Assembly: GCA_964392665.1 (NCBI GenBank) | Contig: CAYMQB010000006.1 | Coordinates: 25,597-89,596, forward strand | DNA: 64,000 nucleotides | Origin: CAYMQB01 sp964392665 | GTDB lineage: Bacteria; Hydrothermota; E44-bin80 | Reading direction: 5' to 3' | Shown here: positions 33,317 to 41,719 of the stretch, in pieces | Position numbering within the stretch: position 1 is the stretch's first letter | Layout: the number at the start of each line of letters is the position of its first letter | The notes under the pieces: model-generated | Told to the model about the DNA's origin: nothing | Databases searched by the model: none | The model's input: only the letters and a program-made list of their open reading frames with translations | Translations under genes and position numbers: made by a program

Positions 33317-35356
33317 TTACAAATCCCGAGATATTGTTAAACTGCTTTTCTCAGATTGGAGAATCTGTTCAAAGAATTTTTTTACAGTGTCATAATCATA
33401 GGCAGGTATTGTTGTTTTAATGATAGAGAAATGCTTATTTATGACAATGTTTTCACCATCCTTAAGACAGGATAATGAATAGTTACCGAAATCGTATGAT
33501 ATTTCCACAGGTTCTATATTTGTATTGATGTTGCAAGTTTTTCCTGTTTTAAACTTCACAATTTCGATGACGGTTTTAGGATAGTCAAAACAGATTGCAT
33601 GTGAACGAGTTTCCCTTGTGAGCACGTCTACTATTGTGTTTCGCAGGATGTTTGGAGACAGCACAGAGAAATCCTTTACTTTCTGAATAGTGGATGGAAA
33701 ATGAAATCGGTAAGCTATTACTAAAGGCTGCGAAAGATCAAAGAGTCCTGAGACAGAGTAGTCTTCAAGTATAGCACCCGTGCAGAGCCGTGAAAGTTTC
33801 TTTTCGATGAATTCTCTTTTTTCGGTTTCGCTCTGTTGCCGTAATATTGTGCGGGTAAGGATGGCTTCCTGTCCTGTTTTCGTGCTTTTCATAACACAGG
33901 AAAAAGTTTTATCTCCACTGATATCGACTTCGCATTCTCGAATGGTTTGGTTCGCTCTTGCTGAAGAAGATGGAATGGTGAGTAGTTTGCTTTCGTTTTC
34001 CTTTATTAGCAGTGCCCGTGTATTTTCCAGGTACCATGGAATTTGACAGAATGGGGTTGCTCGAGATGTAGGGTCAAACAACACAAAATCATCCGCGGTG
34101 GTGTAATCCTTGTCTCCTTTAACCACAAAGTTTTTATAGCCCTTTACGTCTGTGAAGTAAGTGGCTGGAACTGCAACTATCATATGATTGAACTGCTGAC
34201 CGGACACGAAACCCTCCACGATTTTACCCGAAGAAGCGGTTCGAGAAAGAACAGGAAATGCATCGATTCCTATTTCTTTTAACATTGTGATAAGAAGGAA
34301 AGCTTTATCCTTGCAGTCACCGTATTTATTCGTGAAGACCTTGATTGGTTTGTGAGGGATAACCCTTCCCCTCTTGATTTCAATAGCAACATAACGGATT
34401 TTGGATTGTACACAGTCGTAAATGCTTTGTATTTTTTCCTGTTCAGAAGTAATATCGGCTGTAAGTTCATTGACCTTTGACTTGATAGCCTTGTCTTGCT
34501 TTATATCTTTCTTGAGCATCTGCCAGTAATGTTTACCGAGTATTTCCCATGAGTCTCCTTCTATTGTTGCTGTGACTCCATAGAGGGAAAGCGCAGAGAG
34601 TGAAAAGTAGATTTTGCTTGTTATTTCAGAAGAGGGTGGCATAAAAGGTTCGGGTTTGAGAGGAGGCGTATCCTTTGCCTTGAATATCGCTTTTACTTTT
34701 GCTGCCGGATGTGATATGGATTTGTCTATAGGGAAATCTTTTCTTGCTGCCAACAGGAAACGGTACTTAAGAAAATCCGGTACCTCAAGTGTAATTCTTG
34801 AAAGCAAAATAGGTACCTCCCCCTGGAATGTCCAGGATGGGGCAAAAGGTGATTTATATAGAATGGAATAGGAGTATTCGATTACAGAACCCTTTTCTAC
34901 TCCAGGCATAGCGAAAACCTTTGATTTTGAATCCGCATAGAGTACATAATCAGGGAAAAGCGTTTTTTCATGTATATCAGTGGGTTGCAATTCGATAACT
35001 GTATTGTCCTTTTTGATTGTTCTTCCTTTTATATTGTGAACCTCATTTCCTTCATCAAATGGGATTTCAATGTTTGCGTATCTTAAGCCTGCTTCATTCA
35101 GAATCCTGACAATGACATGCCTCGTGAAGATAAATTTTCCGGTAACATTGAATTCTCCGTCGTCGAGAAGAAATACTGCACTTGCGTCTGGATAATCTTT
35201 TTGTTCCGGGAGATTTTCCAAATCCAATTGTTCCCATTCGACCTTCTTGAAGTGGGTACTTCTCGTGGAAGAACAGTCAAGACTGAGCATGAAGAATACT
35301 GCAAGGAGCATATAAAAAATGATTTTGTAAAGGTAACGAAAGAGAGAGTTTATCAT
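33317..35356 (-). CDS. DUF3857 and transglutaminase-like domain envelope protein
   Basis: 679 residues. Hydrophobic leader (about 8-26) ending near a Cys that could be lipidated, although the lipobox (SLDC) is poor. DUF3857 (about 65-240) is followed by a transglutaminase-like core (about 285-430) with the triad Cys in YGDCKDKA at about residue 348, His in FNHMIVAVP and Asp in LFDPTSR. A C-terminal beta region follows, as in DUF3857-transglutaminase proteins of Bacteroidetes. The core may act as a protease, transglutaminase or binding module; the substrate is unknown. Shine-Dalgarno ggagg precedes the ATG. Single-gene transcript. Confidence 0.86.
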   Translation of the reverse strand: MINSLFRYLYKIIFYMLLAVFFMLSLDCSSTRSTHFKKVEWEQLDLENLPEQKDYPDASAVFLLDDGEFNVTGKFIFTRHVIVRILNEAGLRYANIEIPFDEGNEVHNIKGRTIKKDNTVIELQPTDIHEKTLFPDYVLYADSKSKVFAMPGVEKGSVIEYSYSILYKSPFAPSWTFQGEVPILLSRITLEVPDFLKYRFLLAARKDFPIDKSISHPAAKVKAIFKAKDTPPLKPEPFMPPSSEITSKIYFSLSALSLYGVTATIEGDSWEILGKHYWQMLKKDIKQDKAIKSKVNELTADITSEQEKIQSIYDCVQSKIRYVAIEIKRGRVIPHKPIKVFTNKYGDCKDKAFLLITMLKEIGIDAFPVLSRTASSGKIVEGFVSGQQFNHMIVAVPATYFTDVKGYKNFVVKGDKDYTTADDFVLFDPTSRATPFCQIPWYLENTRALLIKENESKLLTIPSSSARANQTIRECEVDISGDKTFSCVMKSTKTGQEAILTRTILRQQSETEKREFIEKKLSRLCTGAILEDYSVSGLFDLSQPLVIAYRFHFPSTIQKVKDFSVLSPNILRNTIVDVLTRETRSHAICFDYPKTVIEIVKFKTGKTCNINTNIEPVEISYDFGNYSLSCLKDGENIVINKHFSIIKTTIPAYDYDTVKKFFEQILQSEKSSLTISRDL

Positions 35357-35462
35357 TTTGCCCTCCGAAAGTTAATTTTTTCGTTATGGCTTATTATCAC
35401 CTAATTCACAAGTATGACAATTTACAATGTCAATGTAGTATTATTACAAGACTATGATTCAA

Positions 35463-35491
35463 TATATACTGTAGTATCAGCTATTTGTCAA
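35463..35491 (-). promoter_or_regulatory. Promoter of the DUF3857 gene
   Basis: Minus strand: TTGACA (35486-35491), 17-base spacer, TATATA (35463-35468). The leader would be about 100 bases long. Confidence 0.65.
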
Positions 35492-35503
35492 GCAAAATTG
35501 ATT

Positions 35504-35537
35504 AAAGGCGTATTGGGGTCAAAGGCGTATTACGGTC
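35504..35537. repeat. Tandem pair of 17-base imperfect repeats
   Basis: aaaggcgtattggggtc (35504-35520) is directly followed by aaaggcgtattacggtc (35521-35537), two mismatches. It lies in the 430-base divergent gap 35357-35786, which otherwise holds the two promoters and a T-rich stretch near 35575-35650. Confidence 0.5.
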
Positions 35538-35648
35538 ATATCTGCGGAAGCAGGTATCCACAATAGATTCCATCTTTTCATTTTTCTAATTTCCTTTTTT
35601 GTTTCAACTCTTATATTCTTCCAATCCCTGTTAATTTTGTCTTTTTCC

Positions 35649-35679
35649 TTGACAGGGAATTATGATCATTGTATATAAT
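35649..35679 (+). promoter_or_regulatory. Promoter of the radical SAM gene
   Basis: TTGACA (35649-35654) with either TATATA (35672-35677, spacer 17) or TATAAT (35674-35679, spacer 19). The leader to ATG 35787 is about 100 bases. It contains an 11-residue Lys-rich ORF (35707-35742) and A-rich near-repeats of ccaaataaa. Confidence 0.7.
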
Positions 35680-35786
35680 AAATAGTCAGTCGGAGAAACA
35701 GGAAAGATGGAAGATTTGAAGAAAACTAAAAAAACCAAATAAACCAAATAAACTAAGTAATCTGCGAAAATCAGCATGTAAAAATA

Positions 35787-37112
35787 ATGAAAAAAGTTCT
35801 CCTTATCAATCCCTGGATTTATGATTTTTCTGCATTCGACTTCTGGCTAAAACCACTTGGTTTACTATACATCGCAAGTTTTCTTGAAAAGAAGGGTTTC
35901 GATGTGAGTTTTTTGGATTGTCTTGACCGTTTCCATCCTTCTATGATTAAGAATGGCATTGAACCTACTAATAGAGGATATGGCACTGGCAGGTTCTATG
36001 AAGAAGAGATTGCTAAACCTGAAGAACTGAAAAGCATTCGGAGGAAATACAAAAGATTTGGCATTCCCTATTCCATTGTTAAGAGGAAATTGAAAGAGAT
36101 GAAGGATATCGATGCAGTTGTTATTACTTCCATTATGACCTATTGGTACTCGGGTGTATTTGAGATAATAAAACTTGCGAGAGAAGAGCTACCAGGAGCA
36201 AAAATTATTCTTGGAGGTATCTATCCCACACTCTTGACAGAACATGCGAGAAATAAGAGTGGGGCAGATGCGGTCATCCGTGGTTTGAATATTCATCCTC
36301 TGGCTGATGAGTTGGGAGATAGTGAAGAAAGTGAGTTTATTGCAGAAGAATTCTTCAATACTTCTTCTCCTGCATATCATCTTTATGATAGGCTTCCTTA
36401 TGTTTCAATGGTGACCTCTTTAGGTTGTCCATTCCACTGCACTTATTGTGTCTCTAATTTGCTTACGCCTGAATTTTTCCCTGTTAAGAAGGAGAAAATC
36501 TTGAGCGAAATTGATATTTATGTGAACAAATTAAAGGTGAAAGATATTGCATTCTACGATGATGCAATGCTCTTTAATGCTGAAAAGCACTTTCTGCCTT
36601 TGTTCGAGGAAGTATTTAAAAGACAATATGCAGTTAGATTTCATACACCTAATGGTCTCAATGCGAGATTTATAACAGAAGAAGTGGCTCTAATGCTTTA
36701 CAGATGCAATTTTCAGACAATCAGAATAGGATTTGAGAGCAGTCAGAGGGAGTTTCAGAAGCAGACAGGTGGTAAGGTAACAGAGGGAGAGGTCGAATGT
36801 GCAGTTTCAAACCTTCTTAAGGCTGGTGTTCCGAAGAAGAATGTTGGTATTTACATAATGGCAGGAAGAATGGATGAGAAAATAGACGATGTTATGAAAA
36901 CAATGGAATTCATTCAACATCTTGGAACGAAGGTTTTTGTCAGTGAATATTCACCTGTTCCCGGTTCTGCGGATTTCCAAAGATTTGGAAATTTTGAAGG
37001 TTTAGACGCACTCTGGCAGAACAATTCCATTGCGTTCTTGAGAAACGGTTGGAGTTTTGGGGATATGCAGAGAATCAAGGATATGAAGAATAGAATAAAT
37101 AAGGCGATATGA
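35787..37112 (+). CDS. B12-binding-domain radical SAM protein
   Basis: 441 residues. The N-terminal half (about 1-185) is a cobalamin-binding Rossmann-like domain: LLINPW start, GLLYIASFLEKKGFDVSFLDC, and IILGGIYPTL. The radical SAM domain (about 200-400) carries the 4Fe-4S cysteines Cys214, Cys218 and Cys221 in SLGCPFHCTYC. Family members are methyltransferases or ring-forming enzymes in lipid, antibiotic or chlorophyll pathways; the substrate is not predictable. It stands alone between two opposite-strand genes. No Shine-Dalgarno before the ATG. Confidence 0.9.
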   Translation: MKKVLLINPWIYDFSAFDFWLKPLGLLYIASFLEKKGFDVSFLDCLDRFHPSMIKNGIEPTNRGYGTGRFYEEEIAKPEELKSIRRKYKRFGIPYSIVKRKLKEMKDIDAVVITSIMTYWYSGVFEIIKLAREELPGAKIILGGIYPTLLTEHARNKSGADAVIRGLNIHPLADELGDSEESEFIAEEFFNTSSPAYHLYDRLPYVSMVTSLGCPFHCTYCVSNLLTPEFFPVKKEKILSEIDIYVNKLKVKDIAFYDDAMLFNAEKHFLPLFEEVFKRQYAVRFHTPNGLNARFITEEVALMLYRCNFQTIRIGFESSQREFQKQTGGKVTEGEVECAVSNLLKAGVPKKNVGIYIMAGRMDEKIDDVMKTMEFIQHLGTKVFVSEYSPVPGSADFQRFGNFEGLDALWQNNSIAFLRNGWSFGDMQRIKDMKNRINKAI

Positions 37113-37287
37113 AATGCACGAGTTATTTATTGAGTGAGTTTTTCTGGAAATACCAATTTTTAAGAGACTACTGCAATTCTTCAAATGAATAGAATTCATT
37201 AATCCGGATAAGGTATTCCTTCAAAGTGCTTAATACTCGCTGTGTATCCGCATTCCCTTCTTCTTATGGGTTTTATAATCTGTTAAT

Positions 37288-38241
37288 TCATACGACAATG
37301 TGCTCCGGTGTTTTTCCTTCTAAAACATCGATAATACTCTGTGCTGACATCTGAGCCATTTTTTCTCTCGTTTCGTGGGAAGCACTACCGATATGTGGTG
37401 TTAAGACAACATTGTTGAGGCTCAACAATGTCTTGTTGACGGCAGGCTCCTTTTCATACACATCAAGACCAGCTCCTGCTATCTGTTTTTTCTTAAGGGC
37501 ATTTGCAAGGGTTTTTTCATCGACAACAGAACCCCGTGAAGTGTTTATCATAATCGCTGTTTTCCTCATCAATGCAATCTCTTTCGCTCCGATTAGATGA
37601 TATGTCTTTTTTGTCAAAGGTAAGTGGAGTGAGATAAAATCCGATTCTGCGAGAAGCTTCGTCAGTGTGACTTTTTTTGCTTTAAGTTGTTTTTCCATCA
37701 AGATGTTCTTACTACGGCTGAAATAAAGAACTCTCATATTAAATCCTCTTGACCTTAAGGCTACGGCGGTTCCTATACGACCGCTTCCGACTATGCCAAG
37801 TGTTTTCCCGTGAATATCATAGCCCAGCAGTAGTGTTGGCTGCCAGCCTTTGAATTTTTTACGTCTCATAATTTTATCACCATCGGGGATTCTTCTTGCT
37901 GTTGCAAACAGCAGTGCCCAGGCAAGATCTGCTGTAGTTTCCGTTAAGACATCAGGGGTATTGGTCACTGTGATGTTTCTTCTTGTTGCTTCTGTGATGT
38001 CTATATTATCGTATCCAACCGCATAGTTCGCAATAACCTTCAGGTTTCTTGATGCATCCATCACATCCTTGTCGATTCTATCGTTTAACAACGAAAGGAT
38101 TGCGTCCACATCTTTTGTCTTTTTAATAATTTCCTTTTTCGTTAACTGTCTACCTTTTTCGTTAATTCGAAGCTGGAAGTGATTCTTCAGCATTTTGATT
38201 GCCACTTCAGGGATTCTTCTTGTTATAAAGATTTTTTTCAT
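37288..38241 (-). CDS. D-isomer-specific 2-hydroxyacid dehydrogenase (glyoxylate/hydroxypyruvate reductase-like)
   Basis: 317 residues. NAD-binding motif GIVGSGRIGTAVALRSRGF (about 150-168) with catalytic Arg in NTSRGSVVDE, Glu in DVYEKEP and His in LTPHIGSAS. The pattern is closest to glyoxylate reductase (GyaR) and hydroxypyruvate reductase. It interconverts 2-oxoacids and D-2-hydroxyacids in the cytoplasm; the exact substrate is not known. It follows the YfiM-like gene by 44 bases containing short near-repeats of aactaat. Confidence 0.92.
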   Translation of the reverse strand: MKKIFITRRIPEVAIKMLKNHFQLRINEKGRQLTKKEIIKKTKDVDAILSLLNDRIDKDVMDASRNLKVIANYAVGYDNIDITEATRRNITVTNTPDVLTETTADLAWALLFATARRIPDGDKIMRRKKFKGWQPTLLLGYDIHGKTLGIVGSGRIGTAVALRSRGFNMRVLYFSRSKNILMEKQLKAKKVTLTKLLAESDFISLHLPLTKKTYHLIGAKEIALMRKTAIMINTSRGSVVDEKTLANALKKKQIAGAGLDVYEKEPAVNKTLLSLNNVVLTPHIGSASHETREKMAQMSAQSIIDVLEGKTPEHIVV

Positions 38242-38285
38242 TTGAAACTAATAAAACTAATCCAACTAATTCAACAGCTCAATTG

Positions 38286-38699
38286 TTATTTCTTGAGTTC
38301 AATAAACAGAAGATACCCGGCGACGATTCCTACTCCATCTACAGCAATGTCCTTCCAGCTCCATCCTGTTTTCCTATAGTTTTTATCAATAAATTCCTTT
38401 CCAATTCCGCATACCCCTGCAATGGAGACCGAGAAATAGATGCTGTTTTTCTGTGGATTATTGAACTGACAGTGATAACAGTGGTAGGATAAGCCTGTAA
38501 TACTTGCACTTGCGGCAAAATGAAGAAACTTATCTACACCAAACCAGCTGTCCGCATTATCAATTTTTAATTCTTCTTTTTTATTGTTGCTATATGTTAT
38601 GTCTTTAGCAGAAGCATCAATTATAAGGGTCACAGTTAGAAGAATGATTAGGAGAATACTATAAATCACATTCCTCACTTTTAATAGCTTTTTTTCCAT
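38286..38699 (-). CDS. YfiM/DUF2279-like small membrane or periplasmic protein
   Basis: 137 residues. N-terminal hydrophobic segment (about 10-30), then the DUF2279 pattern: VDKFLHFAASASITG (about 54-68), a second hydrophobic stretch, GIGKEFIDK, and GWSWKDIAVDGVGI followed by a C-terminal helix. YfiM-type proteins are predicted envelope proteins of unknown function. Located just after the secreted GHL15-like gene (14-base gap), probably cotranscribed. Confidence 0.75.
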   Translation of the reverse strand: MEKKLLKVRNVIYSILLIILLTVTLIIDASAKDITYSNNKKEELKIDNADSWFGVDKFLHFAASASITGLSYHCYHCQFNNPQKNSIYFSVSIAGVCGIGKEFIDKNYRKTGWSWKDIAVDGVGIVAGYLLFIELKK

Positions 38700-38713
38700 T
38701 TCAGATTGAGATT

Positions 38714-41700
38714 TTAAGGACTGGTTACCTTTTTATACTTCACCTCATAAGGTAAATTGTTACCCTCGGTCCATACTGTATGAAGGTTTCTTCCAAATGG
38801 AGTTGTCTCTATGTAACTTTGTGGATATTCCGAGGGACTATTTGTTGAATCTATTACAACCGATGCACCCCAGCCAAAAGCAGACCTCTTTCTGTAAACG
38901 ATGTGCGAGTAATTGCCTGGTGGGAACAGCGGCACCTCGGTGAAAGCACATAGGTCTCCACCCAACATCTGTGGACTTCTTGATGTCAATGAGGTATTGC
39001 TTACCGTCTCTATCGACTGCCAGTTTGCCCCCGACTTCTTTCTATATTTGACTTTATTATCTTCTTCCCATACTATGTGTATATTCCCATTTGCAACATC
39101 ACAGAAAGGATGTTTCGATGTGTTTGCTGCAACAGAAACAGTCTCCGGGTCACTGGGCCATCCACCTACACCCTTTTCTTTGAAATAAATAGTATGCTTC
39201 CCTGTTCCTATAGACCTTGACCAGGCGATAACAGGAATTGTATCATTTTTCATTGCAATGGATGCACATTCCAACTCAAGCCCTTGAGTCCACTGCGAAA
39301 CATATTCACTTGCAGTGTCAACCACAGCAGTGTCCTGTATGGACCCAGGAATCTGGAATTTCTTGTAATATAATTTATAGGTGATGTAGCCCGGATACGT
39401 TGATGGTTCAGTCAATACACCGTAGGCAAAATGTTTCATTGTCCCAGAAACCTGTATTACAGGTGATGAGATATGGGACATAACACCAACCATCTCTGGA
39501 ATTGTACAAAGAGTGCAGGGTTTCGCCAAAAGCCATTTGGCACTATCGACTTTATAAGAGTTATATAAGATTGTATTCTGTCTTCGCCATATCGCTTCGT
39601 AAAAGTTAGTTCCTCTCTTTGCAATTGCCGGGAAAGAACCATAGTAAAGTGTAGTATCAGGGCTTAGTTCATTGGATGACCCTGGCTTCATATCTGCAAA
39701 ACGAATAGTCGCCTTTGAATCATAAACGGTAAAGACTTCTCCGTTATCTCCTATAATTACCTTCCGCTGGTTATTCATTCCCGTTGCATTGGATGAATCA
39801 ACTGGATAAGGATACTTAAGAAGCACTGCCGCCGTTGCAGGATAGAGTTTTATTTGAGTGGTAGGATAGTATTTCATTTTTCCACCGTGAAATACACTTT
39901 TCCCCACAGGTGACACATTGTAAAATGTTGTATTGAAATTGACATAGGCGTTATGGGCAGTATCCGCTTCTGAGAAATTTATTATGCTCTTACCATTTGT
40001 GTAATCCCTCACATATACGCTGTCACCTTCATCAAAATACTGCCATATAGAGTCTTTGGTCTCTGTCGGACTGCCGAGTTCTATATTGAACTCTGGAAAA
40101 TAATTGAACTTGCTCAAGGAATCTGTATAATAAAGATATGTCCTGTTACCCTTTGCAAGCAAATAACTTGCAAGGCAGAACATCCTGTCGGTAATACTGT
40201 CCTCATACACATATCTATTAAATATGAAACACGCCTTATCTAATGTGTCAACTGCCATAACTGCATCCAAACGATTGTCCCATTCGCTAAAGCGGTCTTT
40301 ATTCCAGGGCTTCATCGTTTCACACAGGACACCGTCAACAGGTTCGCTGAGCTGCTCGTAGGTTTTGCTTGTAAGGGAATTATACATCACTAATTTAGGG
40401 GTAATGGTCTGCTTCATTTCAGCAAGAAAATCTGTTACGATGTCAAACCATAGGTCTCTATCCCTTCTATGTGTATAGTCAAGACAGTCAAAAAACCAAT
40501 ACCAGAGAGAAACATTGTCATGATAGATACCGTTTACATCCCCTGGTGAAGTGAGATAGGATACCCTTTCTTTTAACATATCCCTCCATATAGAAGAACT
40601 ATCGGGATTCATAAAATACCAACCAGTCTCACTCTGCTTGAATCTGATTCTGTTGTTCATATCGGTCGAGTAAAGATATTTCGATGTGTCAGGAGGAAGG
40701 GAATAGACATTATCTCCTTTTACAAATCTGAAGAAATATCCATATCCCGCAACCTCTGTTAAAGGGGTTAATTTAACATCAATATGACCACTGTAGACAC
40801 CACTTCGTGTCTCCTGCAGATTGTAAATTTCCTTAAATAGTGTATCGTTATTAACTATCGAGTCACGAAAGTTATGTTCCTTGCTTACATCAACGAAAAC
40901 TTGTGTTGTATCTGGTGTGCCACCACCGGCATTGGTTACCTCAAAGGTGATACGAATAATCGTATCCTGAATAATCGTATCCTGCGAGTGTCCCTTTGTG
41001 AGAATGATAGGAGATGGAAGGGGTGTGGGCTTAATACTATCCGTTGTCAATGAAAAGGCAAATGTGTCGTTATCTGAACCCTCAAGAGAACAGACGGAGG
41101 CAATGTAATAGTAATATGGGCTAGCATTTACTACTTCTGTATCTAAGTAAGAATTACCCGGAAAAGGTTGACTGCTCACTTTTACATAGGGGCCCTCTGG
41201 ACGTCGTCCTCTATAAACATTATACCCCTTAAAAGCTCCAATCCTATTAAATATCGTATCCCTTGCATCCGGTGTCCAGTTAAGTGTTATCTCGTTATTT
41301 CCCGGCACTGCTGTCAATCGTGCGGGACAGCCTGAATGTAAAAATGAAAACTCATGCTTATTACAGTTCGTCCATTCCGGGAAACTATCTGCATAGTAGT
41401 TATCGTATGCAGGTCTCTCGGCAACCAATGACTTATAGCGGAATATCGTTACAAGGGGATTATACTTATGTATAGAGTCCCCATAAGATGGTAAATATAA
41501 AGGATACCTCGTACCTTCTATAATTAAGTCGAAATGCTCACCAAGAAATCGAGGATAATCAGGCTTCTTGAATCCTGGAGGCCAAAAAGTTACCGTCGAA
41601 CCATCCCATATCCCGAGATGAACATCATTGGTGGTTGACATAAACTCGGGGTCAACAGCATATAATCCGGTTAATACTGTAAAATTTATAAGTAATGTAA

Positions 41701-41719
41701 GAAATAACTTCTGCTTCAT
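38714..41719 (-). CDS. Large secreted protein with fibronectin III-like domain, GHL15-like glycosidase region and propeller-like C-terminus
   Basis: 1001 residues. Signal peptide (1-21, ending GLYA). A fibronectin III-like module lies near 130-220 (RLTAVPGNNEITLNWTP ... GYNVYRG). The central region (about 350-640) has WYFMNPDSSSIWRDMLKERV and VNGIYHDNVS, the pattern of the putative glycosyl hydrolase family GHL15 with its Asp-rich barrel strands. The C-terminal third (about 680-990) has repeats such as IPVIAWSRS and IHIVWEEDNKVKYR, as in sialidase-type beta-propellers. There is no T9SS tail at the end. Hydrolysis of a polysaccharide is inference. It overlaps the upstream cargo gene by four bases. 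Confidence 0.75.
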   Translation of the reverse strand: MKQKLFLTLLINFTVLTGLYAVDPEFMSTTNDVHLGIWDGSTVTFWPPGFKKPDYPRFLGEHFDLIIEGTRYPLYLPSYGDSIHKYNPLVTIFRYKSLVAERPAYDNYYADSFPEWTNCNKHEFSFLHSGCPARLTAVPGNNEITLNWTPDARDTIFNRIGAFKGYNVYRGRRPEGPYVKVSSQPFPGNSYLDTEVVNASPYYYYIASVCSLEGSDNDTFAFSLTTDSIKPTPLPSPIILTKGHSQDTIIQDTIIRITFEVTNAGGGTPDTTQVFVDVSKEHNFRDSIVNNDTLFKEIYNLQETRSGVYSGHIDVKLTPLTEVAGYGYFFRFVKGDNVYSLPPDTSKYLYSTDMNNRIRFKQSETGWYFMNPDSSSIWRDMLKERVSYLTSPGDVNGIYHDNVSLWYWFFDCLDYTHRRDRDLWFDIVTDFLAEMKQTITPKLVMYNSLTSKTYEQLSEPVDGVLCETMKPWNKDRFSEWDNRLDAVMAVDTLDKACFIFNRYVYEDSITDRMFCLASYLLAKGNRTYLYYTDSLSKFNYFPEFNIELGSPTETKDSIWQYFDEGDSVYVRDYTNGKSIINFSEADTAHNAYVNFNTTFYNVSPVGKSVFHGGKMKYYPTTQIKLYPATAAVLLKYPYPVDSSNATGMNNQRKVIIGDNGEVFTVYDSKATIRFADMKPGSSNELSPDTTLYYGSFPAIAKRGTNFYEAIWRRQNTILYNSYKVDSAKWLLAKPCTLCTIPEMVGVMSHISSPVIQVSGTMKHFAYGVLTEPSTYPGYITYKLYYKKFQIPGSIQDTAVVDTASEYVSQWTQGLELECASIAMKNDTIPVIAWSRSIGTGKHTIYFKEKGVGGWPSDPETVSVAANTSKHPFCDVANGNIHIVWEEDNKVKYRKKSGANWQSIETVSNTSLTSRSPQMLGGDLCAFTEVPLFPPGNYSHIVYRKRSAFGWGASVVIDSTNSPSEYPQSYIETTPFGRNLHTVWTEGNNLPYEVKYKKVTSP

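Noticed and set aside
35707..35742. 11-residue leader ORF before the radical SAM gene
   Set aside because: Low-complexity Lys/Thr peptide in an A-rich leader; no attenuator structure follows.
37201..37287. Minus-strand open stretch reading RRRECGYTASIKHFEGIPYP
   Set aside because: Protein-like but only about 28 codons, bounded by stops and without any start codon; possibly a relic, too little to call.
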